Shown here: piece by piece, positions 51,121 through 60,420 of the stretch
How the letters are laid out: the number at the start of each line of letters is the position of its first letter
Position numbering within the stretch: the stretch's first letter is position 1
Source: Rhynchopus sp. YZ270_cl-10
Taxonomy: Eukaryota; Euglenozoa; Diplonemea; Diplonemida; Diplonemidae
Assembly: GCA_964035575.1 (NCBI GenBank)
Contig: OZ037926.1
Location: forward strand, 620,001-684,000
Direction: 5' to 3'
Length of the DNA: 64,000 bases
Translations under genes and position numbers: made by a program
The notes under the pieces: model-generated
Database searches by the model: none
What the model saw: the letters and a program-made list of their open reading frames with translations, nothing else
What the model was told of the DNA's origin: nothing

Positions 51121-51963
51121 GTGCTATTTTCTGCTATTTTGGGGGTTGTCGGCCACATCAATGACAGTATCTAAATTTAAAAAACTAGTTTTGGTAAGGT
51201 GGTGAGAAGATGAGAAGATGAGCAGAGGCATTCCCGAGGAAGAGGGTGTCAGACCGAGAAAGGAAAATCGTGTGGAATATGAGAAAGAATTTTTCGTTTG
51301 ACGTTATTTTTTTGCTCGTATCTTTTTTCCCCCCACAACCTACCATTTGGATAAATGAGTATATTTTTTTTTTCGAAGGAGGGGAGGGGCACTCTTTGCG
51401 AACAGCAGAGATTTGTATGGGAGAGGGAGTAATGATGGCAGTATTGTGGGAGCCCATTGGAATACGCAAAATACATCAAAATGCTGCCACCATTAGGAGG
51501 GAGGGGGGGTCAGGGGGGGGGGGTTTTTTTGATAAGATGAACCTAAGCCTCACAAACTTGGTCACCTTAATCAATTTTGTTATTCGTCAGCTGCGCGGGT
51601 TTTTGCACAACGACGTTCAAAAAAAATCGTTGGTTCAAAAAAGAAGAAAATTTGAAACATGAAACGTGCCTCTAGTGCACACACACATTGGGGCCATTAT
51701 TCTGCGCAAGAATTACCCCCTATTAATTATGAAATACACAAAAAGAAGCGAAGCTATTGCGGACGAATGTTTTTTCCCTCCTGGGGAAATTGTATTTACC
51801 CCCAGTAAACGAATAACACGTACTCTATTCAACTGAGCTTTTTTTTTTTTTGAATGTGAGACAAAAATTAAAGTCAATTTTATGTGCCTTCGTATGGTGT
51901 TCAAAATGTACACTAAAAGCTGAACGTGCCACCAATTCGAGGAGAAAAAAAAAATTTCTTTTC
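51121..51963. other. Intergenic region
   Basis: No gene. It carries family A (51531-51570, GATAAGATGAACCTAAGCCT to TTGGTCACCTTA) and family B (51653-51690, GAAACATGAAACGTGCCTCT to GTGCACACACACATTG), both plus orientation. Confidence 0.65.
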
Positions 51964-53004
51964 TCACAGCTTTGCACTGTCCTTTGCGTTGTGCTGTTTT
52001 GCGAGCGTCAGAAATTTTTCGATCACAACATTGCATCGTTCCGGCTGCTCCTGCTGCACCCAATGCCCTGAGTCTGGGATCAATTCTTTGAAGAGAAATT
52101 TCGGGATCACTTTGTCTATGGTATCATACATGCGGGCATACATGCTGACACAGAAGTCCTTTTCTCCTGCAGCAAAGGCGTATGGCATTGCAATCTGCCT
52201 GCCTGCATGCATTCTTGCAATATCCATATTCCGCCCGACATTTTTGTACCAACTAAGCGACGCCTTCATCCCATTCTTCTGAATCTGAGCCACATGGTAA
52301 TCCAAATCCAAGAACGAAAGCTCCGGAATGTCATTCCTGATACGCGACATAAACACCTCCTCTCTGGGAAACGCCATAGGGTATAGGTGGCCTCGTTTCA
52401 CATCGACAATGTGGTCGGAATCTGCCGAATTCGCATGGTATATCTTCGCCAGAAAGGTTCTCGGGTTTGCCATCACCGCTGCCTCCGTTTCTGGGAGACA
52501 CATCGCTTCTTGGTAATGCATCAACCCACGCTGCTTCATCTTTGCGTATGCTTTGTCGTTCGACGCAGAGGGCTTCTCCGTAAGCTTCTCTGGGGTCATA
52601 CCAAGGGGGATCCCCAAACACATCAATCCCTTTACTATGTCAGGTCGCAAAGCGGCAACGTGGTATGCGACAGTAGTGCCAAAATCGTGTCCAATGACAT
52701 AAGCAGTGGATGCACCAAGAGCCTGGATGAAACCAAAGCAGTCAATCGCAAGGTTCAGAGCATCAAATGAGTGAAGGTCGTTTTCATCAAACCCCGTCGT
52801 CTCCCCCGAACCGCGTTGGTCTGCTGCAACAGCGTGGTATCCGAGGTTTCCAAAATACCTGAGTTGATACCGCCAAGACCCGCAGACCTCAGGAAATCCA
52901 TGAATGAAGACAACCAACTGCCCATCAGACGGCCCGCAACTGAGGTAGCTTACCTCAAGCCCGTTATTGTTGCTGATGCGTTTGCGGGAGAGTTCGTATA
53001 CCAT
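51964..53004 (-). CDS. Epoxide hydrolase (alpha/beta-hydrolase, sEH/ABHD type)
   Basis: 346 aa, single exon. HGFP (35-38) is the oxyanion-hole motif. GHDFG puts the nucleophile at D107, as in epoxide hydrolases and haloalkane dehalogenases. AAGEKDF supplies the acid D283 and DSGHWVQQEQP the histidine H314. A lid Tyr in SLSWYKN supports epoxide over halide chemistry. No signal peptide is seen, so it is likely cytosolic, hydrolysing lipid or xenobiotic epoxides to diols. Residue order and length match the single-domain family, without the N-terminal phosphatase domain of mammalian sEH. The ATG lies 12 nt after TTTCTTTCTTCTTCTAG. Confidence 0.92.
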   Translation of the reverse strand: MVYELSRKRISNNNGLEVSYLSCGPSDGQLVVFIHGFPEVCGSWRYQLRYFGNLGYHAVAADQRGSGETTGFDENDLHSFDALNLAIDCFGFIQALGASTAYVIGHDFGTTVAYHVAALRPDIVKGLMCLGIPLGMTPEKLTEKPSASNDKAYAKMKQRGLMHYQEAMCLPETEAAVMANPRTFLAKIYHANSADSDHIVDVKRGHLYPMAFPREEVFMSRIRNDIPELSFLDLDYHVAQIQKNGMKASLSWYKNVGRNMDIARMHAGRQIAMPYAFAAGEKDFCVSMYARMYDTIDKVIPKFLFKELIPDSGHWVQQEQPERCNVVIEKFLTLAKQHNAKDSAKL

Positions 53005-53016
53005 TTTTTTTCGGGT

Positions 53017-53035
53017 CTAGAAGAAGAAAGAAATC
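53017..53035 (-). promoter_or_regulatory. Trans-splice acceptor of the epoxide hydrolase gene
   Basis: The minus strand reads TTTCTTTCTTCTTCTAG with AG at 53018-53017, followed by a 12-nt leader and the ATG at 53004. Clean example; inferred. Confidence 0.55.
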
Positions 53036-53283
53036 CCCCAAGATTGTGTTGCTGTTGGGAGGAATATGGAGAAGGGAGAAGGGATGAGGAGGAGGAGGGG
53101 AATCTCTAAAAAGTGGAAATGGAGAAAAATCTCGTAGTGGGGTGGGGGGGTGAGATTGGTGCACCTTGGACATCAAGGTGTTGCAACTTGAAGAGCTGCA
53201 AACAGTTTGATGTTGTGTCCTTTTGAGGCTTTGGGTGGGTGGGTGTGTGTACGTTCCTTCGTTGTGGTAGAAGCAGTGTGAGT

Positions 53284-53613
53284 GAACGGAACAGAAAAAG
53301 GTATCTCCCCCGCATTGACTAGGGATAGGCAGATGTATGTCTATCCTTCCCTTGCCTTAGTTGCGGTGTTGTGTTGTTGACTGAGGAACAGAAGCATGCG
53401 ACGCAGAACGGAACAGAAAAAGGTATCTCCCCCGCATTGACTAGGGATAGGCAGATGTATGTCTATCCTTCCCTTGCCTTAGTTGCGGTGTTGTGTTGCT
53501 GACTGAGGAACAGAAGCATGCGAGCAGAACGGAACAGAAAAGATATCTCCCCCGCATTGACTAGGGATAGGCAGATGTGTGTCTATCCTTCCCTTGCCTT
53601 AGTTGCGGTGTTG
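53284..53613. repeat. Tandem repeat, period 121-122 bp, about 2.7 copies
   Basis: Units start at 53284, 53406 and 53527, each with GAACGGAACAGAAAA, then ATCTCCCCCGCATTGACTAG, then TCCTTCCCTTGCCTTAGTTG. The copies are nearly identical apart from one or two substitutions and A-run length, so the array is recent. It begins about 280 nt upstream of the epoxide hydrolase ATG. Confidence 0.95.
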
Positions 53614-54218
53614 TTTTTCGTTGGGTTGAAACTACTTATCACCGCGAGAGCACACACTTCAATACAGAGGGTAGAACAAATAATGGGAGATCTGAAAACC
53701 TTTTTTTATTCATATCACAGTTCCAAGCTTATCAGTCTTTTGTTTGAGTTGTGGGGGGGTGGGGGGACGAGGCTGTTGTTGTTGTTGCTTTTTTTTTCCT
53801 TCTGCTGAAGTAATTAGCTGCTAGTTTGGGGCATTTTCTTATTTCATGGTCTAAAGAGAAAGGGATAATGTGGGCTGTTTGTTTCTGAGAACTTTCGAGG
53901 GTGGGGTGGGCTTGTGAATAAAAATACGAAGAAGATTTTAAAAAAACCCTCCCGGTACATGGTACCACAAAAACACCAGGGCACGTTGGATAACAAATTT
54001 CAATCTTTTTTTTTCTCTCCCCCATTTTGCATTGCACCGGACAATGGCTAGAGATGCTAAGAATGCGGCTATTGAGACAAAAAATTTCGCAAACTCTCGA
54101 TACAGTTTTCCTGCATTTTTTTTATAGTTTTCGACAATCACCCTGTCCGAGGACGGGTTCTGTACAAGGTCGCTCGATGAGACCACCACCACCACCCCAA
54201 AAAAAAATAAAGAAAAGT

Positions 54219-54257
54219 TTATTAGATGACCCTAAGCCCCTCGTGCTTAGTCACCTA
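54219..54257 (+). repeat. Family A hairpin repeat
   Basis: TTTATTAGATGACCCTAAGC, then CCCTCGTGCTTAGTCACCTA. Close to consensus; plus orientation. Confidence 0.85.
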
Positions 54258-54666
54258 AAATAAGAACTGTGCCTCATGATTGCACTCATCTGTTCCAAAT
54301 AAGAATTTGGAAAAAAAAAGAAAAAAAAACACATCGACAAACCTTCCCCCCCAGAGGGTTCTATTTGATAAATCTCTAAGGTGGGGGTAGAGGGGGGATG
54401 GGAGGAAGGGTTTGTGTTTTTTTGTAGTTTCGAGTTTGTTTTTTTGTTGTTTTTTTTTTTGCGGCAAGTATTGCCCCCCACCGCTTTGAGACTTATGTTT
54501 TTTTTTACCCCCCCATTTCCCCCCCTCAGCACGGTACCTCTTTATTGAACAGGATTTTTTTATCCTCTGTAAAAAAAGGCGAAATTGCCTTTCATTTGCC
54601 ACATCACCATCACCCATCACCCATTACCCATTACCCTCCCCCAGCTCTATCCTAGGCATTCCTTTT

Positions 54667-57600
54667 CTAATACACGGGGTCGGGTGCAAGGCCAGGAACC
54701 TTCATTTTTCGCTCGTCGAGGCCTTCCTTTACCTTTTCTGCCGCATAGAGCTCTAGCAGAAGCGATTCCTTGGACGCGAATTCCTGGAGTTCGACCTGTA
54801 TAGAGTGGAGGTAGTGGTGGAGGTGGGTTGAATGAAAGTTGTATTTTTTTTTTGTTATTTTTGCTTTGTATTTGTGCTCTTTTTTTGTGGGGGGTTTCGT
54901 AGGTGGGCGGAGGGAGGTATTTTGAGTAAACAAAAGGTGCAAAAAACTAAATTTGATTCGAAATACAACCGGCGGCCTAATGTACAAAAATGAACATACC
55001 AAAAAGTCTTGCATGTGACTCTTGAAGTCCGCCTCGTCCTCTGCACAGGAGAAGAGTCCTTCGATGAAGCGTTGGATCTGTTTTATTGTGTGTTTTTTTG
55101 TAGCTTTTTTTGTGCCCAATGCCCTCTATGGAAAAGGATACACGACGACACACCCCATTCTTCCAAAAAAAATGATCAGGGACACCCTTTTCCCGTTATA
55201 ACACATTTCATCATCACACAACATACCTGCTGCGGCTGCAGGTTCTGAAACTGGCTCAGCTGTTTGGAGAGATGCCCCTTGAGGAACTCCACTGCAGTGG
55301 TGCCTTCCTGCTGGTCGCTGGAGATGCTTCTGCCTGCCTTGCCCATGCTGACGCAGGACATGACCAGGAGGCGTAGGATCTGGCAGTGGCTTGTGAGACT
55401 GTTGCGGTGCAGCAGGTCCGTCATGACGTTGAAGATCGCGTGCAGGATGTTGAGGAAGTACACCTGAGAGTGGGATTGTTTTGATATAGAAATTAAATTC
55501 TAGAATTTCAGGCTGAGAAGGGGGTGCAAACAAAGGATGTATTTAGAAAAGAATGCATGTATGTGACCGCCAAGGCAACAGATGGTGGATAGTGAATGAT
55601 GGTGGGGTGGGGGGAAGAGAGACGCATACATGGAAAAAGTCGAACGCCACGTCCGACTTCGAGATGGACAGCAAAAAGGTGTGCAGCGTTTCAAGGCCGA
55701 TGTCGGAGATGTTCTGTTTTGTGTCCTTCACTGCGTTGACCAACGCATCCATGATGACTGGTGATACCTACGGTGGGGGTGGTGGTGGTAATGATGGTTT
55801 GTGCACAAAGAAAAGAAAAAAGAAAATACCTGCAACGCCTGGAGAAAGGTGCTGAAGCTCGTCTTATTCAACGCCTGGAGGAACTTAAAGAAGTTGTTGC
55901 GGTGCTCCGGGTAGTCCTGGTCTGCTGTTGTGATCATCTCGAGTGTCACGCCCATGATTGCATCGAGCACGAGAGGGATGTGTTCGTCCATCTTTGACTC
56001 AAGCTTTTCCACCAACACTGTCATCAATGAAATAACCTGCGGGTCACGCGCCTTCACCACTGACTTATTATAGTCCGTCAGCACCGTCTCCAACAAAGGC
56101 GGCAGGATGGTATGCGCGATCTCATCCCTCTGCGAGGAACGTTGGCAAAACTCTTGCACCAGCTTGAGGATGTTTTTCTTCACGATACGCATCTGACGGA
56201 CATGAGCATGGAACGCCACCGTCGGCCCCTTGGACGCGACCTCTTGGCTGATGAGCTGCGAGTACGTAGCATAAAGCTTCATCATATCGTTGAACACGAG
56301 GAACACCTGCGAGCGGAAGCCCTCCCCGACAGACGTCGCACCACAGACCATGCACTTCAGGATATGCGAGAGCGCGTCCATGTTTTCGGAGTTTTGGAGG
56401 ATCATTTGGTTTTCGCCTGCTCCTGCCATGATGCGGTGCCAGTGTTCGTTGGGTGTGCCCATGTATGTTTGTACGAGGCCTTCTTGTTTGTCTAGTGGTG
56501 CGGCAGACACCATGACACCCACTGCCTCGTAGAAGATGTAGGTCTGCTTGGGGTCCAGCTTGCGGGAGTGTTTGTTGATCTCGTGGAGGAGTGTGACAAC
56601 GAATGGGTGGTCCTCTTCGTGATGCACCTCCACAAAGCGTTCCTTGCAGGACTTCGCAAGCTTCAGGAATGTGTCGCACGCCATGTCCCGCACCCCCTCA
56701 AACATCTCCAACATGAACTCAAACAGCTTCTGCACCACAATCTTCAAAAACTTCCAGTGGTCGTGCAAAAACCTTGGATACTGCCCGATCACATACATGA
56801 TATCTGCTGCGATGGACGCCTTTGAGTCTCGCTCATTCTCTCTAGCACAGAGGGTCAGAAGCGTTTTGATGACGTGTATGAGGAAGGCGTTCTCCTCCGT
56901 TGGCTGCACCGCGCCGCTCACTGCGCCGATCGCCCAGCAGAGCCGTTCTAATTCGCGGTTATGAAGCGGGGGGTTTGAAAGCTCGTCGAGACGTTCGAGG
57001 AGAATGGACTCTGTGCTGTCGCAGTCGAGGTGGGTCAACGCAACAAGCCCTTCCTTCATCATATTGTGGAAGGAGATGGCGTCGACGTCCTTCATCACTT
57101 CGCGCACAATCTCTCCGTTGTCATCTTCAAATAGGACCACCTCCTCTGGCCTCGCCATATGCGCAGCAAGCGCTTTACGTGCCTGGAAGAACGTCAGACG
57201 GTGCATATCCTTCCGGTAGTTTGCCTCCTCCGCGCCCCACGAAAGCTTTCCATCTGTCTGCAATACATGCGTCAAGCTCAGCCACGACCAATACTCAACA
57301 CAGGACTTCAAATTCTCCTTATGGTCTACATGAGTAGACCCTATCAAGTAGTTATGACACTCCTGGATCGCCCGCGAAAAGTCAGGGCTGTTCACAACCT
57401 CCAACTCCAGCGTAGGGATCAAATGTGTTTTGCACGCTGTAATCAAAAACTGTGTATAGTTTTGGACAAACTCCTCATTTCCATCTTCCTTTGCAGAACA
57501 GAAGTGCATAACCGAAAGCTGATACGTTGAGCCCGGAGGGACCGGGATCGTAGTGCTCAGCACAGTCACGAAGAGACGGAACAGTTCGATGATACGCAGG

Positions 57601-58442
57601 CGGTACTGTGCGTGGGTGTTCAGGTCGATGCTGAGCGACGCAATTTCGGTCAGGCATTTACACGCAAGGTTGCGGGTAATAGGGACACGAAGGAATTTGT
57701 CAACCAAAACCTCAATAAGCTTTGTTTCAAAGACGTACCCCAAAGGGATCCACGACAGGCAGGATAGAAGGCAGCCCAGGGCTTCGGTGATGAGACCCGA
57801 GTCGTGTTTTGATTTGAAAACGAAGTCAAGGATTTGGAAGAGCGGTGGGAACTCTTTGTTGAGCGCCTCTTTGCGGATTTTGACCTGTACCCGGGTCATT
57901 TTGCCTTTGGAGAAGTTGAAGATTTCGTCGCTGAGTTGGCCGATGATTGCGAGATTGTTTTGCATAATTGAATCCGACGTTTTCGCGGAATCAACCAACT
58001 CCTGAATAAAGCTTGGCCATCGTTCTGGCCAATCCTTCTTAAGAATCTGCACCAACGTATCGTTCAGTTTTGTCACCAGCATTCGATTTCTTGCCAGGCT
58101 TTCTGTTGTGGTGCACAGATCCATGATCATGTTGATGACAAAGTTTCGGATCCCTACTCGCTGTTCATCTGGCAATGCGTTCCACGAAATTCGGATAGTA
58201 TCGTCCAACGTTACCAAGGCGATGTACCGCGCTTTGTCTTCCTTCGACTCCCGCAGGATTTTATCAGCATGTCGCCAGGCTTCGCTGTTCTCTTTAAACT
58301 CCTTTAACGCCTGCAGTGCAACATGCTGCAAATTCCCGCCACCCCCCAGCCCCAGGTTGATCACCTGATCAAACAACGCGACATCTACGGGCTTTGTGAA
58401 ATCTAGGATCCCTCTGATCACCCCTTCATCAGACATAGCCAT
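54667..58442 (-). CDS. XPO1: Exportin-1 / CRM1, nuclear export receptor
   Basis: Five exons: 55830-58442, 55630-55767, 55227-55463, 55000-55077 and 54667-54795. All junctions are phase 0 and the product has 1064 aa (human 1071). Introns are 62, 166, 149 and 204 nt. Diagnostic parts include the CRIME/importin-beta N region, LVQILKKDWPERWPSFIQEL, VIGQYPRFLHDHWKFLKIVV, the NES-groove helix VRDMACDTF, FYEAVGVMV, YPEHRNNFF and the C-terminal IQRFIEGLF...DFKSHMQDFLVELQEFA. With RanGTP it carries leucine-rich NES cargo out of the nucleus. Cys589 in DMACDTF matches human Cys528, the leptomycin B target, so sensitivity is predicted. All four introns sit in the last quarter. Exon 4 is only 78 nt. Confidence 0.98.
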
Positions 58443-58776
58443 GGCACCTGCCTATCTAATGCGGCAGAAACGTTGGGATATTTTTTTTTGAAATTTTATG
58501 AATACGACAGAAAGAAAAGAACGTTGGCGGGGGGGGAGAGAAGAAAGCCCCCAGAGAAAATGTGTGTATCAAATGGAGTATGGGGGGAGAGAGGGGTTCT
58601 GTAGAGAGAGGTGTTAGGGGAAGGGGAAGGGGAAAGGGAAAGGGAAAAAGGGGTTATGTGAGAGAAATGGTCACTCTGATAAGTAAAAAGAAAAAAAGGG
58701 GGATTTTTCGTCGGTGATTTGGCGACCGTATCGGAGGAACTATTTCTCCTTTTAAGCTACGCTTTGTAGGTATAAA

Positions 58777-59430
58777 CAGGGTTGTTTCTAGGGGGGTCGG
58801 GGGGGGGGGTCACTGACCCCCCCCCCCCAGATTCTGGGGGGTCAAATTGACCCCCCCCGGGGGGGGTCAATTTTACCCCCAGAATCTGGCACGGTGCGCT
58901 GGTCAGCCTCACCCCCCTGTAAAAAATTACATATTTTCCCCCGAACTACACGTTTTCCACCCACCACCAGTGTTGGCACTGGTGAAGAGCGACAACACCC
59001 GCACCGACTACACTACGTGGAACGGTGATGGGAGTGAGAAAAAAGATTTGGCGAAAAGAATGAAAGTAGCGTACCGTGCGCCTGCGGCGCAAGCTTACAT
59101 CACACCCATGGCATAGTTTGGCTGTACAATAGTGCAATTTTAAGCGCAATTTTAGAAATGTTGCGTACCGTGGCTTCGCCAGGAACCTTGGGTGCCATGG
59201 CCACCGTTTCTTTACCTGTTTCATACCCTCACAGAAGCTACATACCACCATGATATTCTGAAGGTTTGGGGTATGGGGTTTTCTTGGTCAGATCGAGGCT
59301 TCGTCGAGAAAGCTCGGAATACACCCAAAAACCCTCGAAAGACCATTTTTTCCCGGCGGAAAAAAATTTTTTTTGGGAAAAAAATTGACCCCCCCCGAGA
59401 AAAAAAAACGAGATCCTAGAAACAACCCTG
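58777..59430. mobile_element. Non-autonomous hAT-type DNA transposon with perfect 16-bp TIR and 8-bp target duplication
   Basis: 654 bp. Ends CAGGGTTGTTTCTAGG and CCTAGAAACAACCCTG are exact inverted copies. They are flanked by identical 8-mers GGTATAAA (58769-58776 and 59431-59438). An 8-bp duplication and a CAGGG terminus define hAT. The interior begins with alternating runs of G and C that form nested palindromes (58791-58890). It includes GC-core repeats near 59070-59185 (GTACCGTGCGCCTGCGGCGC, GTTGCGTACCGTGGCTTCGC) shared with the element at 37935. No transposase is encoded. Confidence 0.93.
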
Positions 59431-59454
59431 GGTATAAAAGAAGAAAAGAAAAGT

Positions 59455-59493
59455 TTATAAGATGAACCCTAAGCCTCTCTGGTGCTTAGTCAG
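59455..59493 (+). repeat. Family A hairpin repeat
   Basis: GTTTATAAGATGAACCCTAA, then GCCTCTCTGGTGCTTAGTCA. It lies 24 nt beyond the hAT element. Plus orientation. Confidence 0.85.
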
Positions 59494-60420
59494 TCCTTTG
59501 ATCATATTTTATTATCGCACGGTATCAGATTCGCGGTATTCCAAAGGCATGATCATTAACCCAATTGGAGTTCGTAACTTTGACACAATGTAGTGTTTGA
59601 GTATGAGTGGCTGGAGTAACGCGCGGTGTAAACAAATTTTAAATGGAATATGGTTGGGGGGAAAAAACATCAGCTTCGGGAAAAATGCTTGAGTCACTCA
59701 CAGCAATGTATGCATATGATAGGCAAACTAGATCGTATTACATTTGTGTTGTCATCATGCGTTCAATTCGGAAGGAGAGAAGGAGTTAAAGGAGAGGGTA
59801 GAGGGTAGAGAGAGGGGGAAGTCAAAAAGGGAGGGTTTGGAAGTCTTTTGTTTGCTTTTTTTTGTTGTATTTTTTTTTTGCAAAAGAAATAACAAAAAAA
59901 AAAAATCTAGAGATATAAATATCCAAATATATGAATGAAATATAATGGGAGGGGGAAACAAAACAAAAAGGGGCTCTTTCAAGAATAACAAAGTGAAGTT
60001 ATTAATGCAGGCACCTCCGACTGACCCACGTATGATGCCAGCCATAACAAAAGAAGTCCATCAAACAAGGATGACCCTTTGAGGGTCAATTCCCCCTCGA
60101 TCTACAATAAAATAACCTGTACAAAAGACAACGATACTTCTACATTAAAAAACGCTTCGAAAAGAAGAGTTTTTTTTCTCTACTACCAAACAATCTGCAA
60201 ATCTAATCACATTCTTTTGACAATCATAGGGTACCCGCAATTCAGAGATTTATGTATTACTTTTTTTTTTTTGGTGGAATCAAATCAACGAATGGTCACG
60301 ACACACATTATCCCTTCGTACTTTTTTATTATTTTTATCTTTTTGTTTTGCATCTTCCCAATCCATCTTCAATACCCACCTTATTTCGAAATGCTTGGTT
60401 TTTTTTCTTTTTTCTTTCCT

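Larger units (their letters stand above)
53036..54666. other. Intergenic region with tandem repeat
   Basis: It holds the 121-bp tandem repeat (53284-53613), a family E copy (54126-54172), a family A copy (54219-54257) and poly-A/T runs. No gene seen. Confidence 0.6.
58443..60420. other. Intergenic region with hAT-type element
   Basis: It contains the 654-bp hAT-type element (58777-59430), a family A repeat (59455-59493), a family G repeat (59990-60050, GTGAAGTTATTAATGCAGGC to GATGCCAGCC), a purine-rich tract (58610-58650) and no gene. Confidence 0.65.

Noticed and set aside
51003-51161. Longer N terminus for the helical repeat protein
   Set aside because: The reading crosses the likely trans-splice acceptor at 51099; the ATG at 51002 gives a presequence-like start.
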